DNA of 64,000 nt from an uncultured Burkholderiales bacterium (GTDB lineage Bacteria > Pseudomonadota > Gammaproteobacteria > Burkholderiales > Burkholderiaceae_C). A program made the translations under genes and the position numbers. Of the stretch, positions 53,150 through 62,670 are shown one piece after another. The notes below the pieces were generated by a model. It was not told where the DNA came from and made no database searches. It saw nothing but the letters and a program-made list of their open reading frames with translations. The stretch lies in the NCBI GenBank assembly GCA_903842945.1, contig CAIMNS010000136.1, positions 1 through 64,000 of the forward strand, in the 5' to 3' direction. Each line of letters begins with the position of its first letter. Position 1 is the stretch's first letter.

Positions 53150-53194
53150 ACCCTGATCTCTTCGGCTTGAGGCGGTGAGATCAGGGTTTTTTTT
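53150..53194 (+). terminator. Intrinsic terminator downstream of dctP
   Basis: ACCCTGATCTC ... GAGATCAGGGT followed by a T-run. Confidence 0.85.
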
Positions 53195-53230
53195 GACTTT
53201 TTCTTGATCCATGTCCGAACGCGGCAGACC

Positions 53231-54781
53231 TTACTTTTTGATGTTGAAGAGCTCCTCCATGCGCTTTTGCTCATCGTCCTCGCTCTGTTTGGTGGGGGTC
53301 TCAGAGCCTTTTTGACCTGGTGTTGCAAAAGGGTTGTCCTCGTCTGTTGATGAAGCGTTGTCCGTCTCGAGAGGCATCTCAATGACCACTTTGTCCAAAT
53401 CGATTTTTTCTTCCTTGTCCAAAAAGAGGGTCACACTTTCAGGCACAAAGATCACAATCACCACCAACACCAATTGCATGAGCACCCAGGGTATAGCGCC
53501 TAAATAGATGTCTTTAGACAAAATCGGCTTGGGAATGCGTCCCTCTTTGAACAAAGTGTCTGAGATGCCTCTGAGGTAAAAAAGCGCAAATCCAAAAGGC
53601 GGGTGCATGAAACTCGTTTGCATGTTCACGCATAAAAGCACGCCAAACCACACCAAGTCAATGCCCAATTTATTCGCAACGGGCCCCAAGAGCGGCAAGA
53701 TGATGAAAGCAATTTCAAAGAAGTCCAAGAAAAAAGCCAAAAAGAAGATGAAGGCATTGACCACCAACAGAAAGCCAACTTGACCGCCCGGTAGATTGCT
53801 CAGCATGTCCTCGACCCACTTGGATCCATCAACACCTTGGAACACCATGGAGAAGACCCTAGAGCCTATCAAAATGAACACCACCATGGCCGTCAATCGC
53901 ATGGTGCTGTTCATCGCCTGCCAAACCAGCTGCAAACTCAGTCTTTGGTGAATGGCCGCCAAGATCAAGGCGCCCATGCAGCCCATGGCTCCAGCCTCGG
54001 TGGGTGTGGCAATGGCCACCTTGATCCCAGGCAATCCACCCATGGAGCCAAGGACGGTGAAAATCAAAGCGGCAGACGGGATGATGCCTTTTAAGCACTT
54101 GTACCAAAGGGGCCAACCCGAAAGCGTTCGCGCTTCCATAGGAATGCCTGGAACGTGAGACGGCTTGAAGACGCCAAGCCCAAACGTGTAGAGTGCAAAG
54201 ATGCCCACTTGAAGGATCGAAGGCCCCCAAGCACCTTTGTACATGTCACCCACCGAGCGGCCCAATTGGTCGGCCATGACGATCAAGACCAAGGAGGGGG
54301 GAACCAATTGCGTGATCGTCCCAGAAGCCGCCAGCACGCCTGTTGCGTACCGCATGTTGTAGCCGTAGCGGATCATGACCGGAAGAGAAATCATCGCCAT
54401 GGCAATCACTTGACCTGCCACAGTGCCCGTGATGGCGCCCAAAATAAAGCCCACAATGATGACCGAGTAACCAAGCCCTCCTTTGACGGTGCCAAACAAT
54501 TGACCCATGGAGTCCAGCATGTCCTCGGCCAATCCGCATTTCTCAAGCACGGCACCCATGAAGGTAAAAAAGGGAATGGCCAACAAGAGATCGTTGCTAA
54601 GAATACCAAACACATTCAAGGGCAAGTTGGCCATAAAGGAGGCCGGAAACCAACCCATTTGAATGGCAAACAGTCCACATCCCAGGCCTAAAGCGGAAAG
54701 AGAAAAAGCGACCGGAAAACCAATGACCATCACGATCACCAACAAGCCAAACATGATCGGCGCGAAGTTTTGCATCTCCAT
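53231..54781 (-). CDS. dctM: TRAP transporter large permease with a charged C-terminal tail
   Basis: Multi-TM DctM-type protein (GAITGTVAGQVIAMAMISLPVMIRYGYN). Confidence 0.93.
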   Translation of the reverse strand: MEMQNFAPIMFGLLVIVMVIGFPVAFSLSALGLGCGLFAIQMGWFPASFMANLPLNVFGILSNDLLLAIPFFTFMGAVLEKCGLAEDMLDSMGQLFGTVKGGLGYSVIIVGFILGAITGTVAGQVIAMAMISLPVMIRYGYNMRYATGVLAASGTITQLVPPSLVLIVMADQLGRSVGDMYKGAWGPSILQVGIFALYTFGLGVFKPSHVPGIPMEARTLSGWPLWYKCLKGIIPSAALIFTVLGSMGGLPGIKVAIATPTEAGAMGCMGALILAAIHQRLSLQLVWQAMNSTMRLTAMVVFILIGSRVFSMVFQGVDGSKWVEDMLSNLPGGQVGFLLVVNAFIFFLAFFLDFFEIAFIILPLLGPVANKLGIDLVWFGVLLCVNMQTSFMHPPFGFALFYLRGISDTLFKEGRIPKPILSKDIYLGAIPWVLMQLVLVVIVIFVPESVTLFLDKEEKIDLDKVVIEMPLETDNASSTDEDNPFATPGQKGSETPTKQSEDDEQKRMEELFNIKK

Positions 54782-54795
54782 GGTTGTGCCGCTCC

Positions 54796-55335
54796 TTACT
54801 GCATGGGTTTTTCATAATGCAAATCAAGCTCGGCATGGCCAGCTAAAAATGCAATGCGTTTGATGACTTCGCTCAGTCCTTGCAAGCACATCCAAGCAAA
54901 GCCAAGCGGTAACAGGAGCATGGCCGGCCAGCGAACCAATCCTCCAGCGTTGGCAGACAGCTCTCCACTTAAAAACATTTTTAAAAACAAGGGCCAGCTC
55001 AGCCAAGCCATGAAGCCCATCACGGGAAACAGGAAAAGAAACAAGCCCATCAAATCCAAACGGGCCGCTGCTTTGGGGCTCAGTTTGCTGTAGATCAAGT
55101 CAACTCGTACATGCTCATTGAGTTGAAGCACATAGGGGGCGCCGAGCATCACGGTTGCTGCAAAGAAGTACCACTGAATTTCAAGCCACGCGTTGGAGCT
55201 GATATCAAAGCCATAACGAACAATAGCATTCGCGGCAGATACAAACGCAGCGGCCAGTACGCAAAATGTACCTATTCGACTGAGCTTTTCGCTGGCGGAG
55301 TCAATGAATTTAGATAAATTCAACAATGCATTCAT
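54796..55335 (-). CDS. dctQ: TRAP transporter small permease
   Basis: Four TM segments, ...WLEIQWYFFAATVMLGAPYVLQLNEHVRVDLIY; next to dctM. Confidence 0.92.
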   Translation of the reverse strand: MNALLNLSKFIDSASEKLSRIGTFCVLAAAFVSAANAIVRYGFDISSNAWLEIQWYFFAATVMLGAPYVLQLNEHVRVDLIYSKLSPKAAARLDLMGLFLFLFPVMGFMAWLSWPLFLKMFLSGELSANAGGLVRWPAMLLLPLGFAWMCLQGLSEVIKRIAFLAGHAELDLHYEKPMQ

Positions 55336-55854
55336 GGGTCAACTTCCGTGTAGATGAATCCAGAACCCCATTCAGGGTCTTCAAGCAAGTGTTTGAACGG
55401 GTGAGCTAGGCGGGGTCATTTTTTCGGCAACCCCCTATATTAACCTTGTCTGAAGAGAAAAATAATTGACGAGACAAGATTCTATTTTTTTGCAAGTCAA
55501 GTGGGCGTTTGGAGCAAAACCCTGGCAGATGATGTTGAGGCCCCAAGTTGAGGTCTCGAAGGCGTGAGGTCGAGGGTGCTTTCGCGGCCAAGGGGTTCAT
55601 GGGTGAAAAGAGGGCACCCGAGACTTCAAAAAAGTCATTGCCCAGTTTGATATTTTGAAGTTATTGACCCCAAAGGACCAATTTCGTGCAAAATGGTTCT
55701 GATGCCCATCGGGATGGAGTTGGCGTCTTTTTGCCTAAAATTGACCACCAACTTGACCCATCGTATTTTGCAAACTAGGGTAAAGCCTATACGCACTCTT
55801 TGAAATTTTTTGAATGATGAGGGATGCGTTGATTCAACACCAATGGAGAAAATT

Positions 55855-56322
55855 ATGCATTTAAAGTTCACAGTGAACAACAAAGCCGTCGAGATGGATG
55901 TGCCTGCCAACACGTTGTTGGTTCAAGCGCTCAGAGAGACCCTACATTTGACCGGCACCCATGTGGGGTGTGATACGGCTCAGTGTGGCGCATGCACGGT
56001 CATGGTGGATGGAAAAAGTCTCAAGTCTTGCAACGTGCTTGCGGCTCAAGTTGAAGGCGCCCATGTCACCACCATTGAGGGATTGGCCAGTGAAGATGGC
56101 ACGCTGCATCCCATGCAGGCGGCTTTTAAAGAGTGCCATGGTTTGCAATGCGGCTTTTGTACCCCTGGCATGGTCATGAGTGCTTTGGATTTGTGCACAC
56201 GCCATCCCAACGCAACTGAGACAGAAATTCGTGAACAGTTGGAGGGCAATTTGTGCCGTTGCACGGGATATCAAAACATCGTGAAAGCTGTGCAAATGGG
56301 TGCGCAGTCGATGGCCAAGTGA
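55855..56322 (+). CDS. coxS: Molybdenum hydroxylase [2Fe-2S] subunit (CoxS-like)
   Basis: [17 protein letters not shown] and [12 protein letters not shown]...[11 protein letters not shown] clusters. Confidence 0.93.
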   Translation: MHLKFTVNNKAVEMDVPANTLLVQALRETLHLTGTHVGCDTAQCGACTVMVDGKSLKSCNVLAAQVEGAHVTTIEGLASEDGTLHPMQAAFKECHGLQCGFCTPGMVMSALDLCTRHPNATETEIREQLEGNLCRCTGYQNIVKAVQMGAQSMAK

Positions 56323-56469
56323 GCGGCTTGATCAAAGGTCGTGGTTTTGATCTTGGCGTTCAACAGGGCGGTGTTGGTTTTTTAAATTTCCCAAAGTCCA
56401 TAGGTCTGATGGATACAGATGGATCAAGTATTTGAACAAGTAGGCGGCTGAACATATTGAAATAATTAA

Positions 56470-58875
56470 ATGGATGGAGACAAAAACATGGGTGCATCTG
56501 ATTTCTCAAAATTACCTCACATTGGTGAGTCCGTGCTTCGCAAAGAGGACTATCGGTTTTTAACCGGTGCTGGCCAATACACCGATGACATTGAATTGCC
56601 CAACCTCACGCATGCTTTTTTTGTTCGCTCTCCGCATGCCCATGCGAAAGTCAAGCACGTTGACGTGACCCAAGCCTTGGCCAGTCCTGGCGTGATCAAG
56701 GTGTTTACGGGTCAAGACGTCGCTGCCGATAAGATCAATGGATTGCCTTGTGGGTGGCTCATCACCAGCACCGATGGACAAGCGATGAAGGAGCCCCCTC
56801 ACCCTATTTTGGCTTTGGATCGGGTTCGGTATGTGGGCGATCATGTGGCCATGGTGGTTGCGCAAACCCTTGAGCAAGCCCGCGATGCTGCAGAAAAAGT
56901 ACAGGTGGATTATGAAGTGCTGGAGGCCATTGTGGATGTGGGCTCCGTGAGAGATGTCAGCCAAAAACACCCAGCACTGCACGAACAAGCTCCAGACAAC
57001 CATTGTTACCATTGGGCCATTGGCGACAAAGCGCAAGTCGATATCGCCTTTGCAAAAGCCGCGCACATCACAAGCCTTGACTTGATCAACAACCGCTTGG
57101 TGCCCAACGCGATGGAGCCCCGGGCTGTGATTGGTTCTTACAGCAGAGCCAGTGATGAATACACCTTGTATGTCTCCAACCAAAACCCACATGTGGAGCG
57201 GCTTTTATTGACCGCTTTTGTGATGGGGTTGCCTGAGCACAAGGTCAGGGTGATTGCGCCTGACGTGGGGGGCGGTTTTGGTTCTAAAATTTATTTGTAC
57301 GCCGAGGACGTGTGCTTGACTTGGGCCTCGAAAAAAATCAATCGAAACATCAAATGGACGGCCGATCGCAACGAGGCCTTCCTAAGCGATGCCCATGGAA
57401 GAGATCATGTCAGTCATGGTGAATTGGCCTTGGACGCAGAGGGGAATTTTTTGGCGCTCAGGGTCAAGACCGATGCAAATATGGGCGCCTATCTGTCAAC
57501 GTTTTCAACGGCTGTCCCCACCATTTTGTACGCCACGTTGCTGGCTGGGCAATACAAGACCCCGCAAGTGTATGTGGAGGTTGATGCCTGGTTCACCAAC
57601 ACGGCCCCCGTTGATGCCTACCGCGGAGCGGGACGGCCTGAGGCCACTTATTTGCTAGAGAGGTTGGTGAGCCGTGCTGCTTGGGAGACCGGGCGCACGC
57701 AAGATGAGATCAGGAAACGCAACTTCATCACGCAGTTTCCTTATCAAACGCCTGTGGCCTTGCAGTATGACATTGGAGACTTTCATGCGTGCATGAACGA
57801 ATCACAGAAAAAGGCCGATGTCTCTGGTTTTGAAGTCCGAAAAGCCGCCTCCAAAGCCAAAGGCAAATTAAGGGGCATCGGTTACTCTAGCTACATTGAA
57901 GCTTGCGGCATCGCTCCGAGCAACATTGCTGGTGCGTTGGGCGCTCGTGCTGGGCTTTTTGAGTGTGGCGAGATCCGGGTTCATCCCACGGGAAGTGTCA
58001 CAGTGTTCACGGGCTCTCACAGTCACGGCCAGGGACATGAAACCACCTTTGCACAAGTGGTGGCCGCTCGTTTAGGCATGGCGGTGGACCAAATCGATGT
58101 GGTTCATGGCGACACGGGTCGTGTGCCCTTTGGTATGGGGACCTACGGTTCTCGCTCCATTTCGGTGGGGGGCGCTGCGATCATGAAGGCGCTGGACAAG
58201 ATCGAGTCCAAAGCGAAGAAAATTGCAGCTCATTTGCTTGAGGCCAGTGACACCGATATTGAGTTTGCCAACGGCGAGTTCAGGGTCAAGGGGACCGATA
58301 AGATGGTCACTTTTGGGCAGGTGGCTTTGACGGCCTATGTGCCGCACAACTACCCTCTTGACAAGCTCGAGCCTGGATTGAACGAGACAGCGTTTTATGA
58401 TCCAACGAACTTTACATTTCCCGCGGGCACCTACATTTGTGAAGTGGAAGTGGACCCTCAAACCGGTGAGGTTCGCGTGGACCGGTTCACCGCCGTGGAT
58501 GACTTTGGAACCATCATCAATCCCATGATCGTTGAGGGGCAAATCCATGGTGGTTTGGTCCAAGGCATTGGCCAAGCGCTGCTTGAGAGTTGCGTTTACG
58601 ATTCAAAAAGTGGGCAGTTGCTCAGTGGCTCCTTCATGGATTACACGATGCCCCGAGCTGATGACTTTCCGCATTTTGAAATTGGACATGTTTGCACGCC
58701 TTGTACACACAACCCCTTGGGAACCAAAGGGTGTGGTGAGGCTGGGGCCATTGGTTCGCCACCGGCCGTGATCAATGCCGTTTTAGATGCCCTGGCACCT
58801 CTTGGGGTGAAAGACTTGGACATGCCCGCAACGCCCCATCGTGTTTGGCGTGCCATTCAGGCTGCAAAGGTTTGA
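56470..58875 (+). CDS. coxL: Molybdenum hydroxylase large subunit, form II CODH-like (CoxL-like)
   Basis: [16 protein letters not shown], active-site loop [26 protein letters not shown]. Confidence 0.92.
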   Translation: MDGDKNMGASDFSKLPHIGESVLRKEDYRFLTGAGQYTDDIELPNLTHAFFVRSPHAHAKVKHVDVTQALASPGVIKVFTGQDVAADKINGLPCGWLITSTDGQAMKEPPHPILALDRVRYVGDHVAMVVAQTLEQARDAAEKVQVDYEVLEAIVDVGSVRDVSQKHPALHEQAPDNHCYHWAIGDKAQVDIAFAKAAHITSLDLINNRLVPNAMEPRAVIGSYSRASDEYTLYVSNQNPHVERLLLTAFVMGLPEHKVRVIAPDVGGGFGSKIYLYAEDVCLTWASKKINRNIKWTADRNEAFLSDAHGRDHVSHGELALDAEGNFLALRVKTDANMGAYLSTFSTAVPTILYATLLAGQYKTPQVYVEVDAWFTNTAPVDAYRGAGRPEATYLLERLVSRAAWETGRTQDEIRKRNFITQFPYQTPVALQYDIGDFHACMNESQKKADVSGFEVRKAASKAKGKLRGIGYSSYIEACGIAPSNIAGALGARAGLFECGEIRVHPTGSVTVFTGSHSHGQGHETTFAQVVAARLGMAVDQIDVVHGDTGRVPFGMGTYGSRSISVGGAAIMKALDKIESKAKKIAAHLLEASDTDIEFANGEFRVKGTDKMVTFGQVALTAYVPHNYPLDKLEPGLNETAFYDPTNFTFPAGTYICEVEVDPQTGEVRVDRFTAVDDFGTIINPMIVEGQIHGGLVQGIGQALLESCVYDSKSGQLLSGSFMDYTMPRADDFPHFEIGHVCTPCTHNPLGTKGCGEAGAIGSPPAVINAVLDALAPLGVKDLDMPATPHRVWRAIQAAKV

Positions 58876-58921
58876 AGATTTAAGATAACATTACACCTAT
58901 TGATAAAGAGAGAAATTTAAC

Positions 58922-59716
58922 ATGTACGCATTTACTTATGAACGTCCAGCAAGCCTGTCAGATGCTTCAAAATTGATCAAAGCGGGGGCTCAACCCTTGG
59001 CTGGTGGACAAACCTTGCTCGCTTCAATGAAGCAGCGCCTGAGCAGTCCCGAGACTTTGGTCGATTTGTCAAAAATCGCTGAGTTAAAAGACATCAAATT
59101 GGAGGGCTCATCGATCGTCATCGGTGCCATGGTCAAGCACGCCCAAGTCGCTGAAAGTGACTTGGTCAAAAGTCATCTTCCAGCCTTGGCTGAATTGGCT
59201 GGGCAAATAGGCGACAAGCAAGTGCGTGCGATGGGGACTTTGGGAGGCTCTGTGGCCAACAACGATCCAGCCGCTTGCTACCCAAGCGCGGTCTTGGCTT
59301 TAGGTGCAACCGTTCACACCGATCATCGATCCATTCAAGCCGAGGACTTCTTTCATGGCATGTTCACCACGGCGCTGGAATCCGGTGAGTTGATCAAGTC
59401 GATTTCGTTTCCAATTCCTAAAAAAGCGGTCTACCTCAAATTCAAACAACAAGCCTCTCGTTTCGCCATGGTTGGCGTTTTCTTGGCTCAAACCAGCTCA
59501 GGTGTTCGTGTGGCCGTCACTGGGGCGAGCTCACAAGGGGTTTTTCGCCACCACGGACTCGAGGAGGCTTTGAACAAGAGTTTTAGCGTAGAGTCAGCCG
59601 CCAGTGTGAAAATCGATGAGGCCGACTTGAACACCGATATCCATGCAAGCGCTAAATACAGAGCGAATTTGATCAGTGTACAAACCCAACGTGCTGTGAA
59701 GATCTTACTTGGATGA
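58922..59716 (+). CDS. coxM: Molybdenum hydroxylase FAD-binding medium subunit (CoxM-like)
   Basis: PLAGGQTLLASMKQRLSSPETLVDLSKI, MGTLGGSVANNDPAACYPSAVLALGA. Confidence 0.93.
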   Translation: MYAFTYERPASLSDASKLIKAGAQPLAGGQTLLASMKQRLSSPETLVDLSKIAELKDIKLEGSSIVIGAMVKHAQVAESDLVKSHLPALAELAGQIGDKQVRAMGTLGGSVANNDPAACYPSAVLALGATVHTDHRSIQAEDFFHGMFTTALESGELIKSISFPIPKKAVYLKFKQQASRFAMVGVFLAQTSSGVRVAVTGASSQGVFRHHGLEEALNKSFSVESAASVKIDEADLNTDIHASAKYRANLISVQTQRAVKILLG

Positions 59717-60609
59717 TCTCTGTTGACGCCTTGATTGAGGCACTTCGAGCTGAGGGGTATGAAGCAGATCGTCGTCTAGCAACGGCTGTGTTTTTGGCGC
59801 TCCAACTTCAAAGGCCACTGCTCCTAGAGGGAGACCCGGGTGTAGGAAAAACTGAGCTGGCCAAGGCTTTGAGCTTGGCTCTTGGGCGAGTTTTGGTGCG
59901 CTTGCAGTGTTATGACGGCTTGGAGCTTCGTGAGGCTTTGTACGAGTGGAATTACACGGCTCAAATGTTGCACATGCGAGCGGCCAGTGCACACGATCAG
60001 CTCTCCAATGTCGAGCAAGAGGTGTACCAAGAAAAATACTTGATTGAGCGCCCTTTGCTCAAGGCCTTGCGCGCCCCAGCTCCAGGTGCGGTTTTGTTGA
60101 TCGACGAAGTGGATCGAGCCGATGAGCCCTTTGAGGCTTTTTTGTTGGAATACTTGGGTGAGTTCCAAGTGAGCATTCCTGAGTTGGGTACCATCAAGGC
60201 GTGCGTCACACCGGTCACGATATTGACCAGCAACAGGACCCGAGAGCTCAACGATGCGGTCAAGCGCCGATGTTTGTACCATTGGATGGATTACCCAGAG
60301 CGGGAGCGAGAGTTGGCGATTTTGCGTCGTCAAGTCCCCCATGCCAGCGAGGATTTGTCGCAGCAAGTGGCGACCTTTGTCGACCGTCTTCGTTCAGCAC
60401 CCTTTGTCAGCGCTTTTACGCGTGCACCAGGCATTGCTGAAAGCGTGGAGTGGGCCCGTGCTTTGGTGTCTTTGGATACATTGATCATCGATCCAGAGGT
60501 GGTGTCTGATACGGCTGGCATTTTATTCAAGCAGCGCGAAGATTTGGCCGCCCTTGAGCCTTTGATGAAGGAGCTTTTAGCGCCAGTGGATGAAGCTTCT
60601 TTGTCCTAG
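59713..60609 (+). CDS. coxD: MoxR-family AAA+ ATPase (CoxD-like)
   Basis: LLLEGDPGVGKTELAKALS Walker A, VLLIDEVDRADEPFEAFLLE Walker B. Confidence 0.92.
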   Translation: MISVDALIEALRAEGYEADRRLATAVFLALQLQRPLLLEGDPGVGKTELAKALSLALGRVLVRLQCYDGLELREALYEWNYTAQMLHMRAASAHDQLSNVEQEVYQEKYLIERPLLKALRAPAPGAVLLIDEVDRADEPFEAFLLEYLGEFQVSIPELGTIKACVTPVTILTSNRTRELNDAVKRRCLYHWMDYPERERELAILRRQVPHASEDLSQQVATFVDRLRSAPFVSAFTRAPGIAESVEWARALVSLDTLIIDPEVVSDTAGILFKQREDLAALEPLMKELLAPVDEASLS

Positions 60610-60627
60610 TCCCCAAGGTGGTCATGC

Positions 60628-61809
60628 ATGCAATTGGGTGATGTAAGAACGGGTAAGTGGCCAGAAAACATCTTGGGCTTTGCCAGAGCCCTAAGGCGCG
60701 CTGGCGTGCCTGTTGACAGCTCTCGCATGGCCCTCAGTGTGGCGTCTGCGCGTCTTGTGGGTCTTGCCCACAAAGAAGACTTGTCCTACGCACTAGAAAG
60801 TGTTTTGATCTCAAGACAAGAAGATCTGGATGTTTTTAGACAGCTGTTTGACGTCTATTTCAAAGACCCACAAGTGGCCAACAAGTTGTTGGCCCAAATG
60901 TTACCTAGCGCTCAAGGGAAAGACACCTCCAAGCCCAAGAAAGCCAGAGTCAGCGAAGCACTCAAACCCCAGGCCCCTGTATGGCCTGTAGATCCTGCAA
61001 AAACGGACAAGGAGTTGGAGTTCGATGCCGCTATGACGGCCAGCGATCTCGCTAGACTCAGGCTTGCAGACTTCAACCAACTGGGCGCTTCTGAGTTCGC
61101 CTTGGTTCAACGTTTGGCCAGAGACATTCGCTTGCCCATTCCGAAAGTGCATTCGCGAAGAAAAGTCAATCGACCCAGGGGCGCCCATTTGAACTGGTCC
61201 AAAGCATTGAGAACGGCGGCGCAAATGGATGGTGAGTTCATCGTCTTGCCCAAGCTTGGACGACAGCTGCAAACGCTACCGGTTTTTATGTTGGTAGATA
61301 TTTCCGGCTCCATGGAGCGTTATGCCCGACTGCTGCTTGCTTTTTTGCACAAAGCAACAGCGCATGCACCTCGGCGCGATGTGATGGCTTTTGGAACAGG
61401 GTTGAGTGATTTGAACCCGGCTTTCAAGTTGAAAGATCCTGACATGATGCTTCAAGGGTGCAACGTAGCCATCAAAGATTTTGCTGGAGGCACCAAGCTG
61501 GGGGCTTCTTTGCAGGAGCTCAAGACGCACCACGCGCATCGGTTGATCGCAAAAAGAAGCCTGGTTTTATTGGTGAGCGATGGCTTGGACACGGGAGACA
61601 GTGAGCAGCTCGAGGCAAGCTTGAAGTGGCTCAAAGGCAAGTCTCGAAAAATTTGCTGGCTCAACCCCTTGCTGCGATTTGAGGGCTATGAGCCCTTGGC
61701 CAAGGGGGCCAGTGTCTTGGATCGCTACAGCGATGCAAAAATGGCCATTCACAATCTCACGCATTTAGAGGATTTGGCCAAGGCCATTAAAGATCTGGTC
61801 CAAAGATAA
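60628..61809 (+). CDS. coxE: VWA domain protein (CoxE-like)
   Basis: VFMLVDISGSMERYARLLLAFLHKA MIDAS motif; follows the MoxR ATPase. Confidence 0.92.
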   Translation: MQLGDVRTGKWPENILGFARALRRAGVPVDSSRMALSVASARLVGLAHKEDLSYALESVLISRQEDLDVFRQLFDVYFKDPQVANKLLAQMLPSAQGKDTSKPKKARVSEALKPQAPVWPVDPAKTDKELEFDAAMTASDLARLRLADFNQLGASEFALVQRLARDIRLPIPKVHSRRKVNRPRGAHLNWSKALRTAAQMDGEFIVLPKLGRQLQTLPVFMLVDISGSMERYARLLLAFLHKATAHAPRRDVMAFGTGLSDLNPAFKLKDPDMMLQGCNVAIKDFAGGTKLGASLQELKTHHAHRLIAKRSLVLLVSDGLDTGDSEQLEASLKWLKGKSRKICWLNPLLRFEGYEPLAKGASVLDRYSDAKMAIHNLTHLEDLAKAIKDLVQR

Positions 61810-61885
61810 AGGGTAAGATAGTCAAAAGCGATGGCCCATGAACAGGCCCAAGCGAAGAAATGGTTTTAACACGGAGTAACGATCA

Positions 61886-62473
61886 ATGGACATGCAAGGA
61901 ACTCGACAATTGGCGGTGAGCCAACAACAAGCCTGGAGCGCTTTAAACGACCCGGATGTTTTAAAGGTTTGTATTCCCGGATGCGACAGAATTGAATTAG
62001 GTGAAGACCAACAGTATTTGATCGGCATGGCGGTCAAAGTGGGTCCAGTGTCAGCAAAGTTCAGTGGCAAAATTTCCCTCATGGACATGAAGCCTCCAGA
62101 GAGTTACACCTTGAATTTTGAAGGCCAGGGTGGCGTTGCAGGATTTGGCAAGGGACAAGCTCAAGTCAAGCTGATCCCCAATGACCAAGGTTGTGAGTTG
62201 CAATACGTGGTGAATGCGCAGGTCGGCGGCAAAATTGCTCAACTCGGTCAGCGTTTGATCGATGGGGCTGCAAAGTCCTTGTCTGAAGATTTCTTTAAAA
62301 AATTTGATGCTGAAACAGCCAAAATCTTCTCCGCATCCCAAGCGTCTACGCATGCGCCATCTGAAATTCAGGAGCCAAGTCACACCGACGATGCACCTTC
62401 GAGTTGGCTCAGTGTGAGGAACATCAGTTTTGCAGCGCTTGCGCTCTTGTTGCTGTACTTCATCTTGAAGTAG
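61886..62473 (+). CDS. coxG: CoxG/SRPBCC-like carbon monoxide dehydrogenase subunit G family protein
   Basis: WSALNDPDVLKVCIPGCDRIE; C-terminal TM helix. Confidence 0.92.
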   Translation: MDMQGTRQLAVSQQQAWSALNDPDVLKVCIPGCDRIELGEDQQYLIGMAVKVGPVSAKFSGKISLMDMKPPESYTLNFEGQGGVAGFGKGQAQVKLIPNDQGCELQYVVNAQVGGKIAQLGQRLIDGAAKSLSEDFFKKFDAETAKIFSASQASTHAPSEIQEPSHTDDAPSSWLSVRNISFAALALLLLYFILK

Positions 62474-62573
62474 GCTTGAGGCGCGCGGTGGATGGTATGG
62501 GGAAAGAGGCCCAGGTAACGCTCAACCTTGGCCTTGAGTGAGGGCGGTTGAACCCATCCCCGGTGGATTGCAC

Positions 62574-62598
62574 TTCAAGCTCATCGCCTGAGCTTGAA
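62574..62598. promoter_or_regulatory. Perfect 10-bp-arm inverted repeat upstream of recC
   Basis: TTCAAGCTCA-TCGCC-TGAGCTTGAA; no downstream T-run. Confidence 0.5.
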
Positions 62599-62670
62599 TC
62601 TGGGCATCATCGAGTTGTATCTTGATCCAAACATCCCTTCAGGTTTCTCCCATCTATTTGTCCTAAGCCC

